This document shows positions 19,007 through 26,262 of a stretch of DNA of 64,000 nt, in pieces; position 1 is the first letter of the stretch, and each line of letters starts with the position of its first letter. Source of the stretch: Mesonia phycicola (lineage in GTDB: Bacteria; Bacteroidota; Bacteroidia; Flavobacteriales; Flavobacteriaceae); the NCBI RefSeq assembly GCF_900141885.1, contig NZ_FQYY01000007.1:62001-126000 (forward strand). The letters run 5' to 3'. The notes beneath the pieces are model-generated. The model made no database searches. It saw nothing but the letters and a program-made list of their open reading frames with translations, and was not told where the DNA came from. Both the position numbers and the translations under genes were made by a program.

Positions 19007-19410
19007 TAAAAGGAACTGAAATTCCCCAAAAAATGCTCGAGCTAGATGGCTTTAGTCAATGGTTAGGCATAGAGTTGGTAGAAGTAAAAGAAGGTTATTG
19101 CAAAGTACAAATGACTATTCGTAAAGAAATGCTCAACAGTATGGGCAAGGCGCACGGCGGCATTACATTTTCTTTAGCAGACACCGCATTTGGCTTTGCT
19201 TCTAATACTCACGGCAGAAAAGCCGTTTCCATAGACTGTAGTATAAATCACATAGAAGCCTTAAACGAAGGTGATGTAATTACCGCAGAGTCAGAAGTAA
19301 AAACACTCAAAAACAAAGTCGGTTTTTATTTAGTAGAAGTAAAAAAAGGCGAAGAGTTGGTAGCCTTATTTAAAGGCGTGGTTTATAGAACAAGCGCTGT
19401 GTGGGAGTAG
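19003..19410 (+). CDS. paaI: Hydroxyphenylacetyl-CoA thioesterase PaaI
   Basis: Hotdog-fold thioesterase that frees CoA from dead-end hydroxyphenylacetyl-CoA esters. The 135 residues include the family block MGKAHGGITFSLADTAFGFA, with the HGG turn and the Asp that acts in catalysis, and then SIDCSINHIEAL. Length is normal. The ATG overlaps the paaH stop by four bases. A structured intergenic element follows the gene. Confidence 0.9.
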   Translation: MIKGTEIPQKMLELDGFSQWLGIELVEVKEGYCKVQMTIRKEMLNSMGKAHGGITFSLADTAFGFASNTHGRKAVSIDCSINHIEALNEGDVITAESEVKTLKNKVGFYLVEVKKGEELVALFKGVVYRTSAVWE

Positions 19411-19448
19411 TTTTTCAAGTTATATCTTTTCTTATTTCAAAATAATTA

Positions 19449-19555
19449 GGGCGCAACCTTTAAAAAAAGGTCGGGCTATTCGCTATATCTTTTTATTTTT
19501 GAAGCAACTAACGCTTGTGCAAAAATAAAAAGGATGCCGCTGCTATCCCTTGCGC
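19449..19555 (-). repeat. Structured inverted-repeat element, copy 1
   Basis: Read on the minus strand: GCGCAAGGGATAGCAGCGGC, a CATCC block, a stem arm, a loop, the opposite arm, then GATATAGCGAATAGCCCGACC and TTGCGC. The ends pair (GCGCAA / TTGCGC) and the inner arms pair (TTTTTATTTTTG / CAAAAATAAAAA). Copies at 24520 and 37924 keep the layout and conserved blocks but have other arm sequences. Confidence 0.7.
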
Positions 19556-19573
19556 AAAACACACACTTGTATT

Positions 19574-20437
19574 ATGAAATGGAAAGGAAGAAGAAAAAGC
19601 GACAACCTTAAAGATCAACGCGGAGTAAGCACTAAAGGTAAAGTAGTAGCCGGAGGAGGTATTATTGGGATAATAGTTATTCTATTGCAAGTATTTGGCG
19701 GAGAAACAGGTCAGGCCATAGCACCAGTTTTAGATCAAATAAATACAGGGCAACAAACCGCTACACAAGTTAGAGAAAGAGAACTTACAGCAGAAGAAAA
19801 AGAATTAGGAGATTTTATGGCTACTGTCTTAGCAGATACAGAAGATGTGTGGAATGCTATTTTTAGAGAAAATAACTTAGGTAATTATGAAGAGCCAGAA
19901 ATGATACTATTTACAGATGCAGTACAAACAGCTTGCGGTAACGCTACATCTGCATCAGGTCCTTTTTATTGTCCTGCAGATAAAAATGTTTATATGGATT
20001 TAGCATTTTTTAATGAGCTTTATAGCCGTTACGGAGCTAAAAAAGGAGACTTTGCCATGGCGTATGTAACCGCTCATGAGGTTGGGCATCACGTACAAAC
20101 CATTTTAGGTACTTCTTTAAAAGTTAGACAAGCACAACAAAACTTAAGTCAAACAGAGGCAAACAAACTATCTGTTGCCTTAGAGTTACAAGCAGATTTT
20201 TATGCAGGTTTATGGGCGCATTACAACAAAGAATATTTAGAAGAAGGAGATATAGAAGAGGCGCTGAGTGCAGCCAATGCAGTGGGAGATGATGCTATTC
20301 AAAAAAGAGTACAAGGCCACGTAAACCCAGACTCATTTACACACGGTACTTCACAGCAACGTATAGATTGGTTTTTAAAAGGATATCAATCTGGAGATTT
20401 AAGTCAACACGATACGTTTTCGGCGCTTACTAGATAA
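19574..20437 (+). CDS. Neutral zinc metallopeptidase (YpfJ family)
   Basis: A 287-residue membrane-anchored protein of the YpfJ / putative neutral zinc metallopeptidase family. It starts with the family pattern MKWKGRRKSDN, which fixes the start at 19574 (an ATG-like start eight codons earlier would fall in the repeat). Then come one hydrophobic helix (about 27-43) and the protease domain with the zincin motif HEVGHH followed by the third ligand region ELQADFYAGLW. No link to phenylacetate is known; it is inserted between paaI and paaJ and ends at a good terminator. Confidence 0.88.
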   Translation: MKWKGRRKSDNLKDQRGVSTKGKVVAGGGIIGIIVILLQVFGGETGQAIAPVLDQINTGQQTATQVRERELTAEEKELGDFMATVLADTEDVWNAIFRENNLGNYEEPEMILFTDAVQTACGNATSASGPFYCPADKNVYMDLAFFNELYSRYGAKKGDFAMAYVTAHEVGHHVQTILGTSLKVRQAQQNLSQTEANKLSVALELQADFYAGLWAHYNKEYLEEGDIEEALSAANAVGDDAIQKRVQGHVNPDSFTHGTSQQRIDWFLKGYQSGDLSQHDTFSALTR

Positions 20438-20462
20438 AAGAATGCACCTAAAATTATTCATC

Positions 20463-20501
20463 AAAACTCCTTAGAATCTTTATTCTGAAGGAGTTTTTTT
20501 A
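20463..20501 (+). terminator. Intrinsic terminator before the paaJ unit
   Basis: AAAACTCCTTAGAAT / ATTCTGAAGGAGTTTT stem (one mismatch), four-base loop, then seven T. It lies between the peptidase gene and operator site 2 and so separates the paaE-paaI unit from the paaJ unit. Confidence 0.8.
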
Positions 20502-20550
20502 TGAAATAATACAAGCTTCACATAACTCCATTTTGCGATTTTATCAGTTT

Positions 20551-20581
20551 TTTGCATTCAAACTAACACTTATTAGTTTTA
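20551..20581 (+). promoter_or_regulatory. paaJ promoter with TetR operator (site 2)
   Basis: AAACTAAC-ACTT-ATTAGTTT (20560-20579), a palindrome with one mismatched pair. A -33 TTTG (20551-20554) and a -7-like TAGTTTTA (20574-20581, one base off TAnnTTTG) are 19 bases apart, with the palindrome's right arm inside the -7 box, the same geometry as at paaE. Confidence 0.72.
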
Positions 20582-20652
20582 ACAGTCCAATTATTGTAAA
20601 TTTCAAATAGTTTTACTTATTTTTAAGAATTGAAAATCAATAAAAATAAGAA

Positions 20653-21867
20653 ATGGACGCATATATAATAGACGGAATTAGAACTCCAATAGGTAATTAT
20701 AAAGGAACTTTATCTCCCGTTAGAACAGACGATTTAGGTGCTTTAGTAATCAAAGAAATAGTAAAAAGAAATCCAAATATTCCTAAAGAAGCTTATGCAG
20801 ATGTTATTATGGGTTGTGCTAACCAAGCAGGAGAAGATAACCGTAATGTTGCTAGAATGTGTTCATTACTAGCAGGTTTACCATATACCGTTCCTGGAGA
20901 AACCGTAAATAGATTATGTAGTAGTGGTCTTTCTGCAATTATTCACGCTAACAGAGCTATAAAAGCAGGTGATGGAGATGTATTTATTTCTGGCGGAGTA
21001 GAACATATGACGCGCGGGCCGTACGCTATTGCAAAACCTTCTAGTGCTTTTGGTAACGATGCTAAAATGTACGACACTAGTTTTGGGTGGCGTTTTGTAA
21101 ATCCTAAAATGCACGATGCTTACGGTACAGACGGAATGGGTAACACTGCAGAAAATTTAGTAGATAAGTATAATATTTCTAGAGAAGATCAAGATGCTTT
21201 TGCATATTGGAGTCAAACAAAAGCTTCAGAAGCACAAAAAAACGGACGTCTAGCTAAAGAAATTGTGACGGTAGAAATTCCGCAGCGAAAAAAAGATCCT
21301 ATTCAGTTTAGTAAAGACGAGTTTATAAAACCTACTACCACCAAAGAAATTTTAGCAAAACTACGCCCAGCTTTTCGTAAAGAAGGTGGTAGTGTGACTG
21401 CAGGAAATTCTTCTGGTTTAAACGATGGTGCAGCAGCAACAATTATAGCTTCAGATAGCGCTGTAAAAAAATACGGATTGCAACCAATGGCAAAAATTTT
21501 AAGTTCTGCTGTGGTTGGGGTAGAACCAAGAATAATGGGTATTGGTCCGGTACAAGCTTCTAATAAAGCTTTAGAAAAAGCGGGTTTAACCATGGACGAT
21601 ATGGATATTATCGAGTTAAATGAAGCCTTTGCTGCACAAGCTTTAGCTTGTATTAGAGAATGGGGGTTAAAAGACAACGATCCTAGACTTAATCCAAATG
21701 GAGGAGCTATTGCTTTAGGTCATCCGTTAGGAGTTACAGGTGCTAGACTAGCTCATACCGCAGCTTTACAATTACAACTTACAGGTAAAAAATATGCTTT
21801 AATTACTATGTGTGTGGGGGTAGGGCAAGGTTATGCCGCAGTAATAGAAAATGTTTCTGATAAATAG
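20653..21867 (+). CDS. paaJ: 3-oxoadipyl-CoA thiolase PaaJ
   Basis: Cleaves 3-oxoadipyl-CoA and 3-oxo-5,6-dehydrosuberyl-CoA with CoA, releasing acetyl-CoA and in the end succinyl-CoA. The 404-residue thiolase has the nucleophilic C89 in VNRLCSSGLSA, the NEAFAAQAL block, the catalytic His in GGAIALGHPLGVTGAR and the second Cys in TMCVGVGQG. The close PcaF/PaaJ-like sequence and its place after operator site 2 and before paaZ fix the assignment. Confidence 0.93.
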   Translation: MDAYIIDGIRTPIGNYKGTLSPVRTDDLGALVIKEIVKRNPNIPKEAYADVIMGCANQAGEDNRNVARMCSLLAGLPYTVPGETVNRLCSSGLSAIIHANRAIKAGDGDVFISGGVEHMTRGPYAIAKPSSAFGNDAKMYDTSFGWRFVNPKMHDAYGTDGMGNTAENLVDKYNISREDQDAFAYWSQTKASEAQKNGRLAKEIVTVEIPQRKKDPIQFSKDEFIKPTTTKEILAKLRPAFRKEGGSVTAGNSSGLNDGAAATIIASDSAVKKYGLQPMAKILSSAVVGVEPRIMGIGPVQASNKALEKAGLTMDDMDIIELNEAFAAQALACIREWGLKDNDPRLNPNGGAIALGHPLGVTGARLAHTAALQLQLTGKKYALITMCVGVGQGYAAVIENVSDK

Positions 21868-21897
21868 AAAATCTAAAAATCGAATATTATGCTGAAT

Positions 21898-21924
21898 GTC
21901 ACCTCTAGCATAGTCGAGAGGTAG
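21898..21924. repeat. Palindromic intergenic repeat (ACCTCT type)
   Basis: GTC followed by ACCTCT / AGAGGT arms around AGCATAGTCG. The AGTCGAG core resembles the GCGGAGTCGAG core of the palindrome at 37970. It lies in the paaJ-paaZ gap, 20 bases before the paaZ start. Confidence 0.65.
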
Positions 21925-21943
21925 TTAGCAAAATAAAATAAAT

Positions 21944-24460
21944 ATGCAAAAAACACAACATTATATACAAGGGCAATGGGTAGATGGAAAAGGAGAAGGA
22001 ACTCCGATTCTAGATTCTGTTACTGGAGAGCATTTTACCAATATCACTGCTGAAGGAATAGACGTTCCTGAAGTATTGCAATACGGAAGAACAAAAGGAG
22101 ATGCATTAAGAAAAATGACATTTCAAGAACGTGGTTTAATGCTTAAAAAACTAGCATTTCACTTGCAAAAGCACAAACGTTCTTTTTATGAAGTAAGTTT
22201 TAAAACAGGAGCTACTAAAATTGATAGTTGGGTAGATATAGAAGGTGGTTTTGGTAATTTATTTGCCAATGCTTCTCTAAGAAAATTATTCCCAAATCAA
22301 CCTTATCACGTAGAGGGAGATCCTATAGATCTATCTAGAGGTGGGCGTTTTATGGCGCATCACATTATGGTGCCAAAGCAAGGAGTAGCGGTACATATTA
22401 ATGCATTTAACTTTCCTGTTTGGGGAATGTTAGAAAAATGTGCTGTTAACTGGATGGCGGGTGTTCCAGCAGTAGTTTTGCCAGCACCGCAAAGTGCTTA
22501 TTTAACAGAAGCAGTAGTAAAAGTAATTATTGCTTCAGGTATTTTACCAGAAGGTGCATTGCAGTTAATTAGTGGTACTAGAAAAGATATACTAGATACA
22601 GTAGAGTCTCAAGATATTGTAACTTTTACAGGTTCTGCAGCTACAGGTAGAAAATTAAAAACGCATCCAAGATTAATAGAAGAGTCGGTGCCATTTACGA
22701 TGGAAGCAGATTCTTTAAACGCTTCTATTCTAGGCGAAGATGCTGTGCCAGGTACTCCAGAGTTTGATTTGTTTATTAAAGAGGTAAGAAATGAAATGAC
22801 TACCAAGTGCGGACAAAAATGTACGGCAATTAGAAGAGTAGTGGTTCCAGAAAACCTAATGGAAGATGTGCAAATTGCTTTAGGCAAAGCTTTAGATAAA
22901 GTAACCTACGGAGATCCTCGTTTAAAAGAGGTGAGAATGGGCTCTTTAATAGATAAAAAACAAGTAGAGTCAGTTAAAAATCAAGTAAGAGAAATAGCAA
23001 AGACAGCACAAATTGTCTATGGCGATTTTGATAAAGGGGAGGCAATAGGAGCAGATTTTGAAAAAGGTGCATTTATAAAACCAATCTTGCTAAGAGAAGA
23101 TGATCCTTTTAATAATGAAGCGGCTCACGTAACAGAAGCTTTTGGGCCAGTAAGTACTTTAATGCCTTATAAAAATTTAGATGAAGCTATTCAGTTGGCT
23201 AGAATGGGTAAAGGTTCTTTAGTAAGTTCTATTACCACCAACGACGATAAAATAGCGAAAGATTATACCGTAAATGCAGCTACGCACCACGGAAGAATTT
23301 TGGTTTTAAATCGTGAAAGTGCTAAACAAAGTACTGGTCATGGTTCGCCATTACCAAGCTTGGTACACGGAGGGCCAGGTCGTGCAGGAGGCGGAGAAGA
23401 AATGGGTGGCGTTCGTGGTATAAAACACTATTTACAACGTTGTGCTATTCAAGGTTCTCCAACTACGCTTACAGAAATTACAGGTATTTATCAGCCTAAT
23501 GCAGCTTACAAAGAAGCAGAGAAACATCCGTTTGCTTATCATTGGGAAGATATTCAGCCGGGTATGTCTTTAAAAACGCATAACAGAACAATTACAGATA
23601 CAGATATTGTTAACTTCGGAAACCTTACTTGGGATCATTTTTATGCGCATACAGATATCACTTCTTTAGAAGGAAGTATTTTTGAACAAAGAACTGCACA
23701 CGGTTACTTTATTATTTCTGCAGCAGCAGGCTTGTTTGTATATCCAAATAAAGGTCCGGTTGCGGCAAATTATGGTTTAGAAGAAATTAGATTTTTACGT
23801 CCGTTATACCACAACGATACCGTAAATGTTAGATTAACTTGTAAGCAAAAAGTAGATCGTGACCAAAAAGGAAAAGAACTACCTAGCGGAATAGTAAAAT
23901 GGTATGTAGAAGTTTTTGATGTAAATGCTACAGAAGACGAAGATAAGTTAGTTGCTATTGCTACTATTTTAACAATGGTACAAAAAAAGCAAACTACTTT
24001 TACAGAAATTACAGACGAAGTATTTGATAATGCATTGGCAAAACTAACTACAGATACGAAAGCATCTTGGGGTAATATGACACCACAGCATATGCTAGAG
24101 CATATTGAGTTAAGTTATAGAATTGCAGCTAATGAGATACAAGATTTTGAAATAGCTACACCAGAAGAGCATTTGGAGAAGGTGCAAGAAACACTTTGGA
24201 ATTATAAAGAAATGCCTAAAAATTACAATTTTCCGTTATACAAAGAAGGAGAGATATTTGAGTTGAAGCACGAAGATTTAGCGACGGCAAAATTAAAATT
24301 GAAAGAAGCTAGAAAGCAATACCAAGAATTTTTTAGAGAAAACCCAAAAGCGATTACCAAAAATGCAGTGTTTGGAGAGATGACCAAATACGAATGGTAT
24401 TTACTAGATAGAAAACATCTGAATCATCATTTTAATCAGTTTGGATTGTTAGATCAATAA
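21944..24460 (+). CDS. paaZ: Bifunctional PaaZ with extra C-terminal DinB/DUF1569-like domain
   Basis: Opens the oxepin-CoA ring and oxidises the resulting aldehyde to 3-oxo-5,6-dehydrosuberyl-CoA. Residues about 1-510 are the NADP aldehyde dehydrogenase domain with E254 (FTMEADSL) and catalytic C293 (GQKCTAIRR). Residues about 530-678 are the MaoC-type hydrolase with D564 and H569 (TWDHFYAHTD). E. coli PaaZ ends here at about 681 residues; this protein goes on for 160 more. That part has WGNMTPQHMLEHI (H716, H720) and HLNHHFNQFG (H825, H829), the His pattern of DUF1569/DinB-fold proteins. The first two activities are secure; the third domain's role is unknown. Confidence 0.93.
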   Translation: MQKTQHYIQGQWVDGKGEGTPILDSVTGEHFTNITAEGIDVPEVLQYGRTKGDALRKMTFQERGLMLKKLAFHLQKHKRSFYEVSFKTGATKIDSWVDIEGGFGNLFANASLRKLFPNQPYHVEGDPIDLSRGGRFMAHHIMVPKQGVAVHINAFNFPVWGMLEKCAVNWMAGVPAVVLPAPQSAYLTEAVVKVIIASGILPEGALQLISGTRKDILDTVESQDIVTFTGSAATGRKLKTHPRLIEESVPFTMEADSLNASILGEDAVPGTPEFDLFIKEVRNEMTTKCGQKCTAIRRVVVPENLMEDVQIALGKALDKVTYGDPRLKEVRMGSLIDKKQVESVKNQVREIAKTAQIVYGDFDKGEAIGADFEKGAFIKPILLREDDPFNNEAAHVTEAFGPVSTLMPYKNLDEAIQLARMGKGSLVSSITTNDDKIAKDYTVNAATHHGRILVLNRESAKQSTGHGSPLPSLVHGGPGRAGGGEEMGGVRGIKHYLQRCAIQGSPTTLTEITGIYQPNAAYKEAEKHPFAYHWEDIQPGMSLKTHNRTITDTDIVNFGNLTWDHFYAHTDITSLEGSIFEQRTAHGYFIISAAAGLFVYPNKGPVAANYGLEEIRFLRPLYHNDTVNVRLTCKQKVDRDQKGKELPSGIVKWYVEVFDVNATEDEDKLVAIATILTMVQKKQTTFTEITDEVFDNALAKLTTDTKASWGNMTPQHMLEHIELSYRIAANEIQDFEIATPEEHLEKVQETLWNYKEMPKNYNFPLYKEGEIFELKHEDLATAKLKLKEARKQYQEFFRENPKAITKNAVFGEMTKYEWYLLDRKHLNHHFNQFGLLDQ

Positions 24461-24472
24461 TAAAGTATAAAC

Positions 24473-24511
24473 TATAAAAGTTCCCTTTCATTTAAAAAAG
24501 GGAACTTTATA
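24473..24511 (+). terminator. Hairpin after paaZ
   Basis: AAAGTTCCCTTT / AAAGGGAACTTT with an A/T-rich loop, 13 bases past the paaZ stop. It has a strong stem but only a short A/T tail, so read-through to the following genes is likely. Confidence 0.55.
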
Positions 24512-24519
24512 AAGCGGTT

Positions 24520-24616
24520 GTGTTAGGGATAGTAGCGGCATCCTTTTTTGCTTTCTACAGAAGTAGAACTAATAAGCAAAAAGATATAGCGAATAGCCCG
24601 ACCCAAAGGGAAACAC
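24520..24616 (+). repeat. Structured inverted-repeat element, copy 2
   Basis: GTGTTAGGGATAGTAGCGGC, CATCC, arm TTTTTTGCTT, loop, arm AAGCAAAAAG, then ATATAGCGAATAGCCCGACCC and AACAC. The outer GTGTT/AACAC and the inner arms pair with each other although both differ from copy 1. It fills the paaZ to enoyl-CoA hydratase gap. Confidence 0.7.
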
Positions 24617-24641
24617 CATAATAAATAGAAAAAGTAATTTT

Positions 24642-25400
24642 ATGAGTACAGAAGAAGCATACGTAAAAAAACATATAGAAAATAAAGTAGCTACAATAGA
24701 ATTTTTTCATCCAGCGCATAATTCTTTACCAGGAAATATCTTGGAAAAATTAGCCAATACTATTTCAGAAGTTGGGCAAGATGATGAGGTATTGGTAATT
24801 GTTTTAAAATCTGGAGGAGAACGTACTTTTTGTGCGGGAGCTAGTTTTACAGAATTAATCTCTATTCAAGATGAAGAAGAAGGAGAGAAGTTTTTTAGCG
24901 GTTTTGCTAATGTTATCAATGCAATGCGTAAATGCCCTAAATTTATTATTGGGCGTATACAAGGTAAAACTGTAGGTGGTGGTGTAGGTTTAGCTTCTGC
25001 AGTAGATTATTGTATGGCAACTAAATTTGCCTCTGTAAAATTAAGTGAGTTAAATTTAGGTATTGGTCCGTTTGTAGTTGGTCCTGCGGTAGAGCGTAAA
25101 TTGGGAGTAAGTGGGATGACGCAAATAGCTATAGATGCGAATACCTTCTACTCGCCAGAATGGGCAAAGCAAAAAGGATTGTATGCTAATGTTTACGATT
25201 CTACAGAAGAGTTAGATGAGGCTGTTGCTAGCTTTGCTAAAAATCTTTGTGAGTACAACCCAGAAGCAGTAAAAGAAATGAAGCAGATGTTTTGGAGAGG
25301 TACAGAAGATTGGGACGAGCTTTTACAAGAGCGTGCAAAAATTAGCGGACGCCTAGTACTTTCTACTTTTACTAAAGAAAAGTTGGAGCGTTTTAAATAA
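24642..25400 (+). CDS. Enoyl-CoA hydratase/isomerase family protein, probable PaaF role
   Basis: A 252-residue crotonase-fold protein. By position and elimination it should hydrate 2,3-dehydroadipyl-CoA (the PaaF step). Oxyanion-hole motifs are seen in RTFCAGASF and KTVGGGVGLASAVDYC. The pair of hydratase glutamates is incomplete: G116 takes the place of the first Glu, while E136 (KLSELNLGIGP) keeps the second. That leaves its exact reaction uncertain; an isomerase or another hydratase-like step is possible. It is followed 70 bases later by paaY. Confidence 0.8.
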   Translation: MSTEEAYVKKHIENKVATIEFFHPAHNSLPGNILEKLANTISEVGQDDEVLVIVLKSGGERTFCAGASFTELISIQDEEEGEKFFSGFANVINAMRKCPKFIIGRIQGKTVGGGVGLASAVDYCMATKFASVKLSELNLGIGPFVVGPAVERKLGVSGMTQIAIDANTFYSPEWAKQKGLYANVYDSTEELDEAVASFAKNLCEYNPEAVKEMKQMFWRGTEDWDELLQERAKISGRLVLSTFTKEKLERFK

Positions 25401-25420
25401 ATAAAATAGAATTATAAAGT

Positions 25421-25447
25421 GAGATTCTGAATTAATTTCAGAATCTC
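25421..25447 (+). repeat. Hairpin between the paaF-like gene and paaY
   Basis: Perfect 11-bp stem GAGATTCTGAA / TTCAGAATCTC with a 5-base loop. No T-run. It resembles the GAGATGCTGAA form of the small palindromic repeats seen elsewhere in the cluster. Confidence 0.6.
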
Positions 25448-25470
25448 AAACTTCTCAAATACTACTCTCT

Positions 25471-26067
25471 ATGATCTATTCTTTTAAAGGCCATATTCCT
25501 GTGGTTCATGAAACGAGTTTTGTACATCCTTTTGCAGCAGTAACTGGTAATGTTATTATTGGTAAAAACTGTTATATAGGTCCGGGTGCAGCTATACGTG
25601 GAGATTGGGGTGAAATTATTTTACAAGATGGTGTTAATGTACAAGAAAATTGTACGGTACATATGTTTCCTGGCAAAAGTATAGTACTTAAAAAGGGAGC
25701 ACACGTTGGTCACGGAGCAATTATACACGGTGCTAATCTAGGTGAAAATTGCTTGATTGGGATGAATTCTGTAATTATGGATGATGCCGAAATTGGTGAC
25801 GAATGTATTGTTGGAGCAATGGCATTTGTAAGAGCAGAAACTAAAATAGAAAGAAGAAGTTTAGTAGTAGGTAATCCCGCTAAAGTAATAAAGCAAGTTT
25901 CTGATGAGATGATAGCTTGGAAAACTGCAGGAACAAAACTATATCAACGCTTACCAAAAGATTGTCACGAAAGTTTACAAGAGGTAGAACCGTTACGAGA
26001 AATACCAAAAAATAGACCTACGCAAGAAGATTTTTATAAAACCTTACGAGAGTTTCAGAAAGAATAA
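25471..26067 (+). CDS. paaY: PaaY, left-handed beta-helix thioesterase
   Basis: A 198-residue gamma-carbonic-anhydrase-like protein; PaaY of other bacteria is a thioesterase that removes stalled ring-hydroxylated CoA esters. The hexapeptide repeat region (about 10-145) is clear, with GNVIIGKNCYIGPGAAIRGD, VGHGAIIHGANLGENCLIGM and VGAMAFVRAE; the metal-binding His residues are at HMF, HVGHG and HG. The C-terminal part (KTAGTKLYQRLPKDC) matches PaaY. It is the last gene before a terminator and operator site 3. Confidence 0.88.
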   Translation: MIYSFKGHIPVVHETSFVHPFAAVTGNVIIGKNCYIGPGAAIRGDWGEIILQDGVNVQENCTVHMFPGKSIVLKKGAHVGHGAIIHGANLGENCLIGMNSVIMDDAEIGDECIVGAMAFVRAETKIERRSLVVGNPAKVIKQVSDEMIAWKTAGTKLYQRLPKDCHESLQEVEPLREIPKNRPTQEDFYKTLREFQKE

Positions 26068-26072
26068 ATATG

Positions 26073-26111
26073 TTTTTATATGAAATTGAAGTTATCAATT
26101 TCATATAAAAA
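26073..26111 (+). other. Long hairpin after paaY
   Basis: Perfect 17-bp A/T-rich stem, TTTTTATATGAAATTGA and its complement, with a 5-base loop, starting 6 bases past the paaY stop. It has no T-run after it and may protect the 3' end of the mRNA. Confidence 0.55.
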
Positions 26112-26151
26112 GTGCTTATAAAATTCTATACTTGTTAAAAAACAAGCTTTA

Positions 26152-26190
26152 AAATGAGAGTTTATTGATTTTAACTCTCATTTTTTATTA
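26152..26190 (+). terminator. Intrinsic terminator before the paaK unit
   Basis: AAATGAGAGTT / AACTCTCATTT stem, 10-base loop, then six T. It isolates the paaJ-paaY unit from the paaK promoter. Confidence 0.8.
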
Positions 26191-26212
26191 AATTCATTTA
26201 TATTTTATTATA

Positions 26213-26241
26213 TTTGACTAACAAACGTTAGTTAATGTTTG
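26213..26241 (+). promoter_or_regulatory. paaK promoter region with TetR operator (site 3)
   Basis: ACTAAC-AAAC-GTTAGT (26217-26232), a perfect 6-bp-arm palindrome. A TTTG (26213-26216) lies directly before it and a TAATGTTTG (26233-26241, one base longer than TAnnTTTG) directly after it. The promoter is less canonical than at sites 1 and 2. Confidence 0.7.
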
Positions 26242-26262
26242 TTTTTTAAAACCTACTAAAAT

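Noticed and set aside
21303-21677. A 124-codon open frame on the minus strand inside paaJ
   Set aside because: It is fully antisense to a well-supported thiolase gene, has no start context or family features, and its length follows from the codon bias of paaJ.
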